Below, piece after piece: positions 16,581 through 24,664 of a DNA stretch of 30,146 bases. A program made the position numbers and the translations under genes. The first letter of the stretch is position 1; each line of letters opens with the position of its first letter. This DNA comes from Chloroflexota bacterium. Lineage in GTDB: Bacteria > Chloroflexota > Anaerolineae > Ardenticatenales > Ardenticatenaceae. Where the stretch lies: positions 1 to 30,146 of the forward strand of contig DOUV01000080.1 in NCBI GenBank assembly GCA_003520455.1, given 5' to 3'. The notes beneath the pieces were generated by a model. The model saw only the letters and a list, made by a program, of their open reading frames with translations. It was not told the DNA's origin and did not search any database.

Positions 16581-17342
16581 ATGCTGCTGAAGGGAAAGGT
16601 GGCGATGGTGACCGGCGTAGGGCGCGGGATCGGCAAAGCAACCGCCCTGGCCCTCGCTAAAGAAGGCTCGAATCTCGTGCTAGCTGAACTGAATGAGGAG
16701 ACCCTATTTCGCACCACTGACGAGGTGCGGGCCATAGGGGCCGAGGTCGTTGCGAGGCAGACCGATGTGACCGACAGTGAGCAGGTCCATGCGATTGTCG
16801 CGGCCGGGATCGAACGGTTCGGACGAATTGATGTTCTGGTCAATAACGTGGGCGGCAATTGGGGCGGGATGTCGGTCGACGTCGATGAAGAGACCTGGCA
16901 CAAGATCCTCGATCTCAATGTGACCAGCCAGTTTCTCTGTGCCAAGGCGGTCGTCCCGCACATGCAGGCCCAACGAGATGGCCGCATCGTGAATATTGCC
17001 TCCAATGCCGGCCGCTACATGTCCCGCTACTTTGCCGGTCTCCCCTACTGTGCCGCCAAGGCCGGTGTCTCTGGGTTGACCCGCGAACTGGCGTACCGTC
17101 TCGCCCGTGACGGCATCCGCGTCAACGCGATCGAGCCCGGCCACGTCTTCACGGAACTGACCGCGGAAGACTGGCCGCGGTTCTCCGACGAACTGAAGAA
17201 AACGATCATTGACGAGATTCCCTTGAGCCGGATGGCCGAGCCGTCTGAGATTGCAGATGCCATTGTCTTCCTGGCGTCCGATGAATCGAGCTACATGACC
17301 GGCGCCACTCTCGAAGTCAACGGCGGGCTATGGATGTCCTGA
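16581..17342 (+). CDS. SDR-family oxidoreductase (SDR-3)
   Basis: A 253-residue classical SDR, 12 bases after the Rieske gene, with a GGGAGGA ribosome binding site. The cofactor motif TGVGRGIG is at 11-18. Strand 2 ends in LAEL, with Glu rather than Asp, still favouring NAD(H). NNVG, Ser141, Tyr156 and Lys160 are in place, and Asn is kept in DLNVTS. It shares the NGGLWMS ending and the GRY(M/R)S insertion before the Tyr with the SDRs at 13461 and 17378. Placed right behind the oxygenase, it is a good candidate to act on the oxygenase product, though this is only positional. Confidence 0.93.
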   Translation: MLLKGKVAMVTGVGRGIGKATALALAKEGSNLVLAELNEETLFRTTDEVRAIGAEVVARQTDVTDSEQVHAIVAAGIERFGRIDVLVNNVGGNWGGMSVDVDEETWHKILDLNVTSQFLCAKAVVPHMQAQRDGRIVNIASNAGRYMSRYFAGLPYCAAKAGVSGLTRELAYRLARDGIRVNAIEPGHVFTELTAEDWPRFSDELKKTIIDEIPLSRMAEPSEIADAIVFLASDESSYMTGATLEVNGGLWMS

Positions 17343-17377
17343 AGACTGGTCTGGGTGCGGTAGAAAGGAAGCCTGGT

Positions 17378-18145
17378 ATGGAGCTGGAGAATAGAGTTGC
17401 GATCATCACCGGGTCCGGCCAAGGGATCGGCAAAGCGACAGCCACAGCACTTGCGAAGGCAGGGGCCTGCATTGTGTTGAACGATATCGTCGCGGAGCGG
17501 GTCCAAAAAACCGCGCGCGAGATTGAGGCTCTGGGAACCAAAGTGCTGGCCGTGCCCGGTGATGTGACTCGGACCGATGATATCGCAAACATCGTCAATC
17601 AGAGCCTGGAGACGTTCGGCAAGATTGATATCCTGGTCAACAACGTGGGGATTACTCGTGGTGTGCCGGGGGTTGAGATCGACGAGAAGGACTGGCGTGC
17701 GGTCCTCGAACTCGATGTGACGGCCCACTATCTGTGCGCGAAGGCGGTCGTACCGCTTATGAAAGCTCAACGATCCGGCAAGATCGTGAATATGGCTTCA
17801 CAGATCGGAAAGTACCGCTCCTCGATTGTCTACGGCGGTACGCTGGCCCTGGCGACGGCAAAAGCGGCAGTGCTCGGTTTTACCCGGCAACTGGCTTACG
17901 AGCTGGGGCAGTACCGAATCAACGTGAACGCCGTCGCGCCTGGAAATATCTTGACGGAAGAGGGCGAGAAGGATTGGAACGGCCTGCCCGAGGAAATGCG
18001 GACGCGAGTGCTCAGGGAAACGGCGATGGGTCGTCTCGGACGTCCGGAAGAGATCGCCAGCGTGATCAAGTTCCTGGTATCAGATCGGGCCCGTTACATC
18101 ACCGGGCAGACCTTGCTCGTCAACGGCGGCTGGTGGATGTCTTAA
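17378..18145 (+). CDS. SDR-family protein lacking the catalytic Tyr (SDR-4)
   Basis: A 255-residue SDR-fold protein. The ATG at 17378 has AAAGGAAG upstream and starts at the family N-terminus; a longer frame overlaps SDR-3. TGSGQGIG (11-18), Asp36 for NAD, NNVG and the catalytic-loop Ser (MASQIG) are present, and Lys162 is in ATAKAAVLGF. But the residue four before this Lys is Leu158, not Tyr, and the tetrad Asn position reads Asp113 (LELDVTA). A Tyr152 lies six residues before Leu158. Reading frame and downstream sequence are intact, so this is substitution, not decay. It may be catalytically altered, a structural partner of a neighbouring SDR, or use a shifted Tyr. Its ending and EEGEKDW lid match SDR-2. 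Confidence 0.9.
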   Translation: MELENRVAIITGSGQGIGKATATALAKAGACIVLNDIVAERVQKTAREIEALGTKVLAVPGDVTRTDDIANIVNQSLETFGKIDILVNNVGITRGVPGVEIDEKDWRAVLELDVTAHYLCAKAVVPLMKAQRSGKIVNMASQIGKYRSSIVYGGTLALATAKAAVLGFTRQLAYELGQYRINVNAVAPGNILTEEGEKDWNGLPEEMRTRVLRETAMGRLGRPEEIASVIKFLVSDRARYITGQTLLVNGGWWMS

Positions 18146-18160
18146 GAGGAGGAAGAAGGG

Positions 18161-19015
18161 ATGCGCTTAGAAGGCAGGGTGGCGTTAATCACCGGCTCTT
18201 CAAGAGGAATCGGGCGGGCCACTGCGCTGATGATGGCCCGTGAGGGCGCCGATATCGTCGTCAATGGGCGCAGTGAAGAACGAATCTGGAATGTTGTGGC
18301 CGAGATCGAAAGCTTGGGCCGGAGGGCCTTGGCTGCTCCCGCCGACGTCGGCGTCACCAGTGAGGTCAACGCCATGGTTGAAAGAGCCGTTGAGACATTC
18401 GGCCGGATAGACATCCTCGTGAACAACGCGGGCGGAACCTTCCCGGCGCCGTATCGCTTCTTCCTCGATTACTCACTTGAGGATTGGTGGAAGGTCGTCG
18501 ATCTGAACTTGACCAGCCAATTTCTCTGCTGCCGCGCAGTCGTGCCCCACATGAAGAAGAACAACTGGGGCCGGATCATCGGCGTCTCGTCGATTGCCGC
18601 GGTGTGGGGTGTTCCGACGCTCTGGTCGCCCGCCTACTGTGCCGCCAAGGCAGGCGTTCTGGGCCTGACGAAGCAACTGGCGCTCGAACTGGGCCCCTAC
18701 GGCATCACCATCAACGCCGTCTCCCCGGTTGATACCATCACCGAGCGAATGGAAGAGCTCTCCAGTGGGACGTCAGCTTGGCCGGAGAGCGGTGAAGAGA
18801 CGGTGGCTCGCTACAAAACCTATCCCCTAAGGCGCCTCGCCGAGGCCACGGAAGTGGCCTCAGTCATCCTCTTCCTTTCCAGCGAGGAGGCCAGTTATAT
18901 CAGCGGCGAGAACCTGATTGTCAGTGGTGCGAGCTATGGACGCTGGGCGCAGAGCCGATTCCTGCAAATCGAGCGCGAGAAGGCCGAGGCGCTGCGGAAG
19001 GGGAATGAGCCGTGA
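18161..19015 (+). CDS. SDR-family oxidoreductase, probably NADP(H)-preferring (SDR-5)
   Basis: A 284-residue SDR with a good GAGGAGGAAG ribosome binding site, 15 bases after SDR-4. TGSSRGIG is at 11-18. Strand 2 ends NGRSEER with Arg37 and no Asp at 36, the usual mark of NADP(H) use and different from all the other SDRs here. NNAG is canonical, and Tyr159 and Lys163 sit in LWSPAYCAAK. The lid has the ERMEE and WPE(S) text of the WPET subgroup. The C-terminus runs about 25 residues past the usual end and is charged (REKAEALRKG). Its last codon overlaps the start of the next gene by four bases, so the two are translationally coupled. An NADP/NAD pair of coupled SDRs could act in opposite directions. 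Confidence 0.92.
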   Translation: MRLEGRVALITGSSRGIGRATALMMAREGADIVVNGRSEERIWNVVAEIESLGRRALAAPADVGVTSEVNAMVERAVETFGRIDILVNNAGGTFPAPYRFFLDYSLEDWWKVVDLNLTSQFLCCRAVVPHMKKNNWGRIIGVSSIAAVWGVPTLWSPAYCAAKAGVLGLTKQLALELGPYGITINAVSPVDTITERMEELSSGTSAWPESGEETVARYKTYPLRRLAEATEVASVILFLSSEEASYISGENLIVSGASYGRWAQSRFLQIEREKAEALRKGNEP

Positions 19016-19797
19016 GAAGACTGGAAGGCAAAGTCGCCCTCGTCACTGGTGCGGGCCAGGGCATTGGCAAAGCCACCGCAGTCAAAATGGCTCGTGAGGG
19101 GGCCAGGGTTGTCTTCAACGACATCTTCGATGAGCGCCTCAGGCAAGCTGAAGCCGACATCCAGGCACTCGGTGGCGACGTGCTTGCGGTCAAGGCCGAC
19201 ATGACCCGCCAGCATCAGGTGGAGGGCTTCGTGGCCCGGGCCCTGGATCGTTTCGGCCAGATTGACGTGCTGGTCAACAACGTCGGCGGAACCTACGCCT
19301 CCACCAAGCGCTTCTTGCACGAACTCGAGGACGCCGACTGGCATAATACCCTCGACCTCAACCTGACCAGCAACTTTCTCGCCACGCGGGCGGCGCTGCC
19401 TCATATGCGGAAACGTGGATCGGGCAAAATCATCAATGTCGCCTCGCTCGCGGCAGTGATGGGCGAGCCGCTCATCTGGTCGCCACCGTATGCAGCCGCG
19501 AAGGCAGCGGTGCTGGGCCTCACCCGGCAGCTCGCAATCGAGCAGGGACCCTACGGCATTACTGTGAACGCCATCGCGCAGGCAGACGTTCTCACCGAAC
19601 GCACCCTCGAGCATCTGGCGGGAACGAGCTGGCCAGAGACCTACGATGAGATGATGAAGCGATTCACCCACTATCCGTTGGGGCGTCTGGCCCAACCCGA
19701 GGAAATCGCCAATGTGATCTTCTTTCTCGCCACAGACGGCGCGAATTTTATGAACGGCGAGACAGTTCTCGTGAGTGGAGGCGTCTGGTTTGGGTAG
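19012..19797 (+). CDS. SDR-family oxidoreductase (SDR-6)
   Basis: A 261-residue SDR that starts at a GTG overlapping the stop of SDR-5 (GTGA), with GGAAGGGGA upstream. TGAGQGIG is at 12-19, Asp37 predicts NAD(H), and NNVG is present. Tyr160 and Lys164 are in IWSPPYAAAK, with Ser kept in NVASLA and Asn in DLNLTS. The GGTYASTKRFLHE loop after NNVG closely matches SDR-7 (GGTYPSTKRFLEE), making these two adjacent genes likely recent tandem copies. The lid carries ERTLE and WPET. Confidence 0.93.
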   Translation: MRRLEGKVALVTGAGQGIGKATAVKMAREGARVVFNDIFDERLRQAEADIQALGGDVLAVKADMTRQHQVEGFVARALDRFGQIDVLVNNVGGTYASTKRFLHELEDADWHNTLDLNLTSNFLATRAALPHMRKRGSGKIINVASLAAVMGEPLIWSPPYAAAKAAVLGLTRQLAIEQGPYGITVNAIAQADVLTERTLEHLAGTSWPETYDEMMKRFTHYPLGRLAQPEEIANVIFFLATDGANFMNGETVLVSGGVWFG

Positions 19798-19821
19798 ATC
19801 GTCCTGATTGGAGAGGTGAAG

Positions 19822-20601
19822 GTGAGATTTCAAGGCAAGACTGCAATTGTGACCGGCTCGGGTCGCGGCATCGGGAAGGAGAGCGCACTGATCCTGGCGT
19901 CGGAAGGCGCCAACGTTACGATCAACGACATCCGCTCCGATCTCCTCGAGCAGACCGCTGCAGAGCTCAGGGCGACCGGCTCCCGGGTGCTGGCAATCGA
20001 GGCCGATGTGACCGATGAGGCTCAGGTGCAACGGATCGTGGCGCAAACGGTCGAGGCCTTCGGCCAGATCGATATCCTCATCAACGTTGTCGGCGGCACT
20101 TACCCCTCAACGAAGCGGTTCCTGGAGGAGATCGGCGACGAGGACTGGCACAACTTGCTCAATCTCAACCTGACCAGCCATTTCCTCTGTAATCGGGCGG
20201 TGGTCCCCTACATGCAGAAGCGCGGGTATGGTCGGATCGTAGGCGTTTCGTCCATTGCCGCTGTCTGTGGCGAACCTCTTCTCTGGTCACCACCCTATGG
20301 CGCCGCGAAAGCGGCGGTGCTTGGCCTGACCCGCCAACTCGCGATCGAGCTGGGTCCGTACGGCATCACCGTCAATGCAGTCGCCCAATCGGACACGATG
20401 ACCGAGCGGATGTACGAGCACTTCAAGGGGAACTGGCCGGAGACGGAAGCGGAGTTCCGGACCAGGTTTAGCCAGTACCCTCTGGGTCGTCCCTCGCAAC
20501 CCCATGAGGTTGCTCGGGTCATCGCCTTCCTCGCGTCCGACGAGGCGTCTTTCGTGACGGGTGAAACCACCCTGGTCACAGGCGGAGCCTATATTGAGTA
20601 A
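19822..20601 (+). CDS. SDR-family oxidoreductase (SDR-7)
   Basis: A 259-residue SDR. Of two in-frame GTG codons I chose 19822, because the GGAGAG ribosome binding site touches the earlier one at 19816. TGSGRGIG is at 11-18, Asp36 predicts NAD(H), and Tyr159 and Lys163 are in LWSPPYGAAK. The NNxG motif is altered to NVVG, a change in a structural turn that normally holds the central sheet near the cofactor. Asn of the tetrad is kept in LNLTS. The lid has ERMYE and WPET. It begins 24 bases after SDR-6, its nearest relative here. Confidence 0.92.
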   Translation: MRFQGKTAIVTGSGRGIGKESALILASEGANVTINDIRSDLLEQTAAELRATGSRVLAIEADVTDEAQVQRIVAQTVEAFGQIDILINVVGGTYPSTKRFLEEIGDEDWHNLLNLNLTSHFLCNRAVVPYMQKRGYGRIVGVSSIAAVCGEPLLWSPPYGAAKAAVLGLTRQLAIELGPYGITVNAVAQSDTMTERMYEHFKGNWPETEAEFRTRFSQYPLGRPSQPHEVARVIAFLASDEASFVTGETTLVTGGAYIE

Positions 20602-20622
20602 ACACTGATATGGAGAAGGAAC

Positions 20623-20838
20623 ATGCCAACGATTCATGTGCACTGGCTGAAGGGCCGCAGCCAGGAGACCCGCGAGAAGGTTGCGAAAGCATTTATCGAG
20701 GCTATGGCCTCGATCGAGGGGACACATGTCAAGGGGCCATCCGATGTCGAGATCTGGTTCCACGATATCGAGCCGGGCAGCCTCTTCAGTAATGGCAAGG
20801 CTTTGCGACCGGGCTGGATGGACGAGGAGGGTGAGTAG
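20623..20838 (+). CDS. 4-oxalocrotonate tautomerase-family protein
   Basis: A 71-residue member of the tautomerase superfamily. Pro follows the initiator Met (MPTIHVHW), so it would become the N-terminal catalytic Pro1 after Met removal. The length and the beta-alpha-beta layout, with a helix at SQETREKVAKAFIEAM and a second strand at DVEIWFHDI, fit. These enzymes move double bonds between keto and enol forms. Relatives in this branch often have Arg near residue 11; here the loop reads KGRSQETR. The ribosome binding site is GGAGAAGG. It is 21 bases after SDR-7 and may isomerise an unsaturated keto acid made by the SDRs. Its stop codon lies inside a hairpin. Confidence 0.87.
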   Translation: MPTIHVHWLKGRSQETREKVAKAFIEAMASIEGTHVKGPSDVEIWFHDIEPGSLFSNGKALRPGWMDEEGE

Positions 20839-20868
20839 ACTGCTCGACTAAGCGGGAAAGTCTACTCA
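20832..20868 (+). promoter_or_regulatory. Ten-pair hairpin over the tautomerase stop codon
   Basis: TGAGTAGACT (20832-20841) and AGTCTACTCA (20859-20868) are perfect reverse complements around a 17-base loop. The left arm contains the tautomerase TAG. No T run follows, so it may be an RNA-stability or attenuation element at the join between the SDR group and the membrane-protein group. Confidence 0.6.
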
Positions 20869-20909
20869 GGTAGAGCCGCCTGTTCCTCGGCCGGAACGGA
20901 AGGATCGCC

Positions 20910-21461
20910 ATGAGCCTATCAAAACCATCTCAGGTATCGCTCAATGACCCAGCCCGGTTTGGCCTCGTTCTCTTTACAGGAACGCTCCTGATTCAGCTCT
21001 TCCACGAGGCCGAGCACGTCTTTCAGTTCCTCCAGAAGTACCACTGGCACTGGCAGAGCTACCCCGGGCTGCTCGGTCAATGGTTCGATTTCGAATGGGT
21101 CCACTTTCTCTACAACGCGGCCCTCGCGATTGCACTGCTTGCTACGTGGGTGACACACCGCCGGAATCCCGGCATCTGGCGGGCCAGTGGCCTCGGATCC
21201 GCGGCCTTGACCTTCCTCGTTGTCTTCCAGGCCTACCACTGGTTCGAGCACCTGATCAGGCTCATCCAGTACATCAATCATGTGCCGACCCCCCCCGGCC
21301 TTCTCGGCCAGATCTTTCCGCAACTGGAGTTGCACTTCTGGCTCAATGGGGTGGTTACGGTCACCATGTTGGTTGCGTACGGGCTCTTCCTGCCCTGGCG
21401 CATCCGTCCGCCCAAGCCGGAGACGGCGCAGCTTTGCGTGGTTCTCGATTCCGGTCATTGA
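20910..21461 (+). CDS. His-rich integral membrane protein of unknown function
   Basis: I do not recognise the family. The 183-residue protein has about four hydrophobic helices: near 18-30, 63-80, 95-112 and 145-162. His and aromatic residues cluster at or in them: HEAEHVF (32-38), HWHW, EWVHFLYN, QAYHWFEH and ELHFWLN. Pairs of His facing one another in a helical bundle could bind haem or a metal, but no established motif is met. The ribosome binding site is GGAAGGA, with the ATG at 20910. Its stop overlaps the TTG start of the next small gene by four bases. It goes with the following two genes, both membrane-anchored, and may form an envelope complex with them. Confidence 0.78.
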   Translation: MSLSKPSQVSLNDPARFGLVLFTGTLLIQLFHEAEHVFQFLQKYHWHWQSYPGLLGQWFDFEWVHFLYNAALAIALLATWVTHRRNPGIWRASGLGSAALTFLVVFQAYHWFEHLIRLIQYINHVPTPPGLLGQIFPQLELHFWLNGVVTVTMLVAYGLFLPWRIRPPKPETAQLCVVLDSGH

Positions 21462-21655
21462 CGGAGGGGGCGATACTCGTAATCTTGCTGCACGTCAGTC
21501 CGACCTCGCCGGAGGGACTGGTACTCGTTCTGGTGCTCCTGGTTGCAGCGCTGTTGGCGCTGCACCACGCGCTGCGCCTGCCGCAGCTTCCAAAGTACCA
21601 ACACAAGCCGAGCGAGGGTCGGTGGAGAGAGGACCGTGGGGATCCCATTCGCTGA
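21458..21655 (+). CDS. Small single-pass membrane protein, 65 aa
   Basis: This frame starts with a TTG that overlaps the previous stop (TTGA), a layout typical of reinitiation, and has no strong ribosome binding site of its own. The product has one hydrophobic helix (GLVLVLVLLVAALLAL, about 20-35) followed by HHALRLPQLPKYQHKP and a charged tail. The LRLPQLPKYQ stretch resembles the IRLPRLTAYQ just after the first helix of the next protein, so it may be a duplicated N-terminal anchor of the CRTAC1 protein. It overlaps that gene by 20 bases. The TTG start is uncertain, but the composition and the similarity make the frame credible. Confidence 0.55.
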   Translation: MTEGAILVILLHVSPTSPEGLVLVLVLLVAALLALHHALRLPQLPKYQHKPSEGRWREDRGDPIR

Positions 21656-23810
21656 ACTCGTTATCGGAGCGGCGATGGTGGTGGCGCTCGCCGGCCTCTA
21701 CCGGGCCATCCGCCTGCCCCGGCTGACAGCGTATCAGGAGGCGCCCATCTCGGCGAGATTCAAGCGCTTCTCCTGGCTCGTCATCTTGATGTTGCCATTG
21801 GTGCTGGCCGTGCCGCTCTGGCCTGTATTGAGGCCGCGGAGCCCGGTGCGGCTGCTTCTCTCAACCACTGCCTTCCTCTATAAGGATTCTGGGGCGATAC
21901 AGGGCAACAGCCTCCTTCTCATGGTGACGCCGGCTCAAAGCCATATCCCTCAGGGAGGAGTTCTTCCAATTTTCTACGGCGTAGAGAACAATCGGCCCGA
22001 GACGGCGCGCGGTCGCTTGTTTGCTGAGGTGATTCTGCCGGACGGTCGCGTGATCCCAACCAAGGAGGTCAATGGTACTCCCTTCGCGCTTGATCCCCTG
22101 GTCAAGACCGGGGAACTGGTGAATTTTGATATTGGCGCGCTGACGGATGCTAGTGGCGAGATGACGCTGCGCTTCAGATGCGTTGAAAATGGTGTCGAGA
22201 TGGGCCAACGCGCGGTTGCCTTCACGGTCGGCGAGTCCGGGCCGACTTTCTTCAAGGATGTCACTGCCGAGGCCAACGTTCTGGTAGAGCACAGGCCCAA
22301 TCCCCACGACGAGTTGCCTTTTGGCAATGGGGTCGCCTTTACAGATTACGACACTGATGGTTGGGTCGATATTTACATCACTAACCAACTCGGTAGCAAC
22401 GCGCTGTTCCGTAACAACGGTAATGGGACGTTCACGGATCAGGCGAGAAGCGCGGGCGTCGACCTGCCCGATGCTTTGAGCACCGGTGCCCTCTTCGCGG
22501 ACTACGATAATGACGGCGACCGTGACCTGTACGTGTTACGGTACGGTCCGAACGTGCTCTTCCAAAACAATGGCGACGGGACCTTCACGGACGTCACAGC
22601 CGTCGCAGGTGTTGGCAACCGGGGGCGGGGGGTCAGCGCTGCTTGGGGCGACTATGACCGCGACGGCTACCTGGACCTTTACGTCACCAATCACACGTCT
22701 AAGCTTACCCAGGATTTCTCCCATGTTCGGTCCGGCGGTGCCGCTCAACCGGACCCTGGCGCCCGTGATGCACTCTACCACAATAACAGGGATGGGACTT
22801 TCACCGATGTCACTGACCTCTTGGGTCTAGACCGACAGAAGACCGGAATGGGCTTCGTCGCGAGCTTTGTGGATTACGATAACGACGGCGACCCGGATAT
22901 CTATCTGGTCAACGATGTCTATGTCGGCCGAGCCTACGGTGGCAACCTGCTCTGGCGAAATGACGGCCCGAGCCGGAACGGGAGATGGCGGTTCACGGAG
23001 CTGAGCGAAGCAGCACGGGTCAACGCCGCCATCTTCGGGATGGGGCTCGCCGTGGGTGACTATGACAACAATGGATTTCAGGATCTATTCATGTCGAATG
23101 TCGGCCGCCCGGTGCTCTACCGGAACAGTGGGAACGGGACGTTCAGGGACGTCACGGACTGCGCAGGTATCGCGCACGCCCACATTAACGACGCAAACGC
23201 TGTGAGTTGGGGGGTTGGGCTCTTCGACTACGACAATGATGGCTGGCTGGACGCCTATGTGAACAACGGCAACATGATGTACTTCGGTCCAAGTGTCGAG
23301 TCCGATCCGCTCGATCAGCCCAACTCTCTGTTCCGCAACAACCGCGACGGGACCTTCACCGACGTTTCCGGCCTGAGTGGAGCTGATAATCCCCTCAAAT
23401 CGCGAGCGTTGGCGTACGGCGATTTCAACAATGACGGATACCTGGATCTGTACGTAAGTAACTTTGACGGCCCGACGGCCCTGTACCGCAATGAGAGCCA
23501 CAGGAACAACTGGCTCGTGATCAAGCTTGAAGGAACGAGCAGCAATCGCGATGCGATCGGCGCCAAGGTTCGAGTCTCCGCCGCTGGCATTACCCAGTTG
23601 CGGGAGCTTCGCAGCGGTGAGCATCACGGCTCGGCCAGCGAGATCGGGGCCTTTTTCGGGCTTGGGCAGAGCCGGAACGTCGATCGTCTTGAGATCCTCT
23701 GGCCGAGCGGGCTGGTCCAGACCTTTGCCAACGTGTCTGTGAACCAGCGGCTGCATATCGTGGAAGGTGACACCGACCGACCGGCGGCAGCCCGAGAAGC
23801 CGGCAAATAG
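21636..23810 (+). CDS. CRTAC1-type FG-GAP/VCBS repeat protein with ASPIC/UnbV domain
   Basis: A 724-residue envelope protein. Two hydrophobic helices lie at about 7-22 and 46-64, then a beta-rich domain (to about 200) with no family I know, then seven FG-GAP/VCBS repeats each with a calcium-loop-like D-x-D-x-D-G (DYDTDG, DYDNDG, DYDRDG, DYDNDG, DYDNNG, DYDNDG, DFNNDG), and an ASPIC/UnbV domain at the C-terminus (WLVIKLEGTSSNRDAIGAKV, LRSGEHHGSAS, EILWPSGL). The bulk most likely sits outside the membrane as a calcium-stabilised propeller. I start it at the GTG 21636 (GGAG eight bases upstream) because the longer frame begins with Cys/Arg-rich text. Its presence inside a catabolic operon is unusual; a binding or assembly role is inferred only. 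Confidence 0.88.
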   Translation: MGIPFAELVIGAAMVVALAGLYRAIRLPRLTAYQEAPISARFKRFSWLVILMLPLVLAVPLWPVLRPRSPVRLLLSTTAFLYKDSGAIQGNSLLLMVTPAQSHIPQGGVLPIFYGVENNRPETARGRLFAEVILPDGRVIPTKEVNGTPFALDPLVKTGELVNFDIGALTDASGEMTLRFRCVENGVEMGQRAVAFTVGESGPTFFKDVTAEANVLVEHRPNPHDELPFGNGVAFTDYDTDGWVDIYITNQLGSNALFRNNGNGTFTDQARSAGVDLPDALSTGALFADYDNDGDRDLYVLRYGPNVLFQNNGDGTFTDVTAVAGVGNRGRGVSAAWGDYDRDGYLDLYVTNHTSKLTQDFSHVRSGGAAQPDPGARDALYHNNRDGTFTDVTDLLGLDRQKTGMGFVASFVDYDNDGDPDIYLVNDVYVGRAYGGNLLWRNDGPSRNGRWRFTELSEAARVNAAIFGMGLAVGDYDNNGFQDLFMSNVGRPVLYRNSGNGTFRDVTDCAGIAHAHINDANAVSWGVGLFDYDNDGWLDAYVNNGNMMYFGPSVESDPLDQPNSLFRNNRDGTFTDVSGLSGADNPLKSRALAYGDFNNDGYLDLYVSNFDGPTALYRNESHRNNWLVIKLEGTSSNRDAIGAKVRVSAAGITQLRELRSGEHHGSASEIGAFFGLGQSRNVDRLEILWPSGLVQTFANVSVNQRLHIVEGDTDRPAAAREAGK

Positions 23811-23875
23811 GACCTGGACCGTTCGTCTGCTGAGACCGATTCTTGGATGTGTTCAACCTAATGGAGTGAAACACG

Positions 23876-24652
23876 ATGCGATTTGAGAATCAAGTAGCGA
23901 TTGTGACCGGCGCCGGTCAGGGCATTGGCAAGGGCGTGGCCAAACTGCTCGCCGCGGAGGGTGCGAAAGTAACGGGCTGCGATCTGGTCGGGGAACGCAT
24001 CGAGGCCACCGCCAGGGAGATCAGGGCGGCCGGCGGGGAATGCCTCGCCACTGTGACCGACGTGACCAACGAACGGCAGGTCCAGGAGATGGTCGACCAG
24101 ACGATAGCGGCCTTCGGCAGGATCGATATTCTGATCAACAACGTCGGCGGTGTCTTCGGTCTGGAGAAATCCCTCAGGGAGATCTCGGATGATCTTTGGC
24201 ACAAGACGCTGGATGTGAACCTGACAAGCCAGTTTCTCTGTAGCCGCGCGGTCGTGCCCCACATGAAACGACAGGGTTACGGCAAGATCGTCAACATGTC
24301 GTCGCTCGTCGGGGTGAGACCGAAACTCAGTGACGCCTTACCCTACGTTGCCGCGAAGGGCGCGGTTCTTGGGCTGACACGCCAGCTTGCCTTCGAACTC
24401 GGACCGCACGGAATCAATGTCAACGCCATCGCCCACACCGATACAATCACTGAACGATTCTACGAACAGATTGAGGAGGCGAGTTGGCCCGAAACGGTCG
24501 AGGAAGTACGAGCCCGTCATGCTCAGTACCCATTGGGCCGGCCGGCGGAAATCGAGGATGTCGCCAGGGTCGTCGCTTTTCTCGCCTCGCGGGCCGCCGA
24601 CTATGTCTTGGGCGAGACGATGATTGTGAGTGGTGGGAACTTCATGGTTTGA
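23876..24652 (+). CDS. SDR-family oxidoreductase (SDR-8)
   Basis: A 258-residue SDR, 65 bases after the CRTAC1 gene, with a TGGAGTGA ribosome binding site. TGAGQGIG is at 11-18 and Asp36 (GCDL) predicts NAD(H). NNVG is present, Ser is kept in NMSSLV, Asn in DVNLTS, and Tyr157 and Lys161 in LPYVAAK. The lid has ERFYE and WPET. The segment before the Tyr (VRPKLSDALPY) lacks the WSP text of its subgroup, so the active-site entrance differs from the SDRs at 18161-20601. Confidence 0.93.
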   Translation: MRFENQVAIVTGAGQGIGKGVAKLLAAEGAKVTGCDLVGERIEATAREIRAAGGECLATVTDVTNERQVQEMVDQTIAAFGRIDILINNVGGVFGLEKSLREISDDLWHKTLDVNLTSQFLCSRAVVPHMKRQGYGKIVNMSSLVGVRPKLSDALPYVAAKGAVLGLTRQLAFELGPHGINVNAIAHTDTITERFYEQIEEASWPETVEEVRARHAQYPLGRPAEIEDVARVVAFLASRAADYVLGETMIVSGGNFMV

Positions 24653-24664
24653 GAGAGGTGAAAC

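Noticed and set aside
18934..20046. 370-codon open frame on the minus strand
   Set aside because: It lies wholly opposite SDR-5 to SDR-7, whose motifs are unmistakable. Long antisense frames are common in GC-rich coding DNA, and the translation is low in complexity with no family resemblance.
23085..23756. 223-codon minus-strand open frame
   Set aside because: Antisense to the repeated calcium-loop region of the CRTAC1 gene; its regularity only mirrors the repeats.
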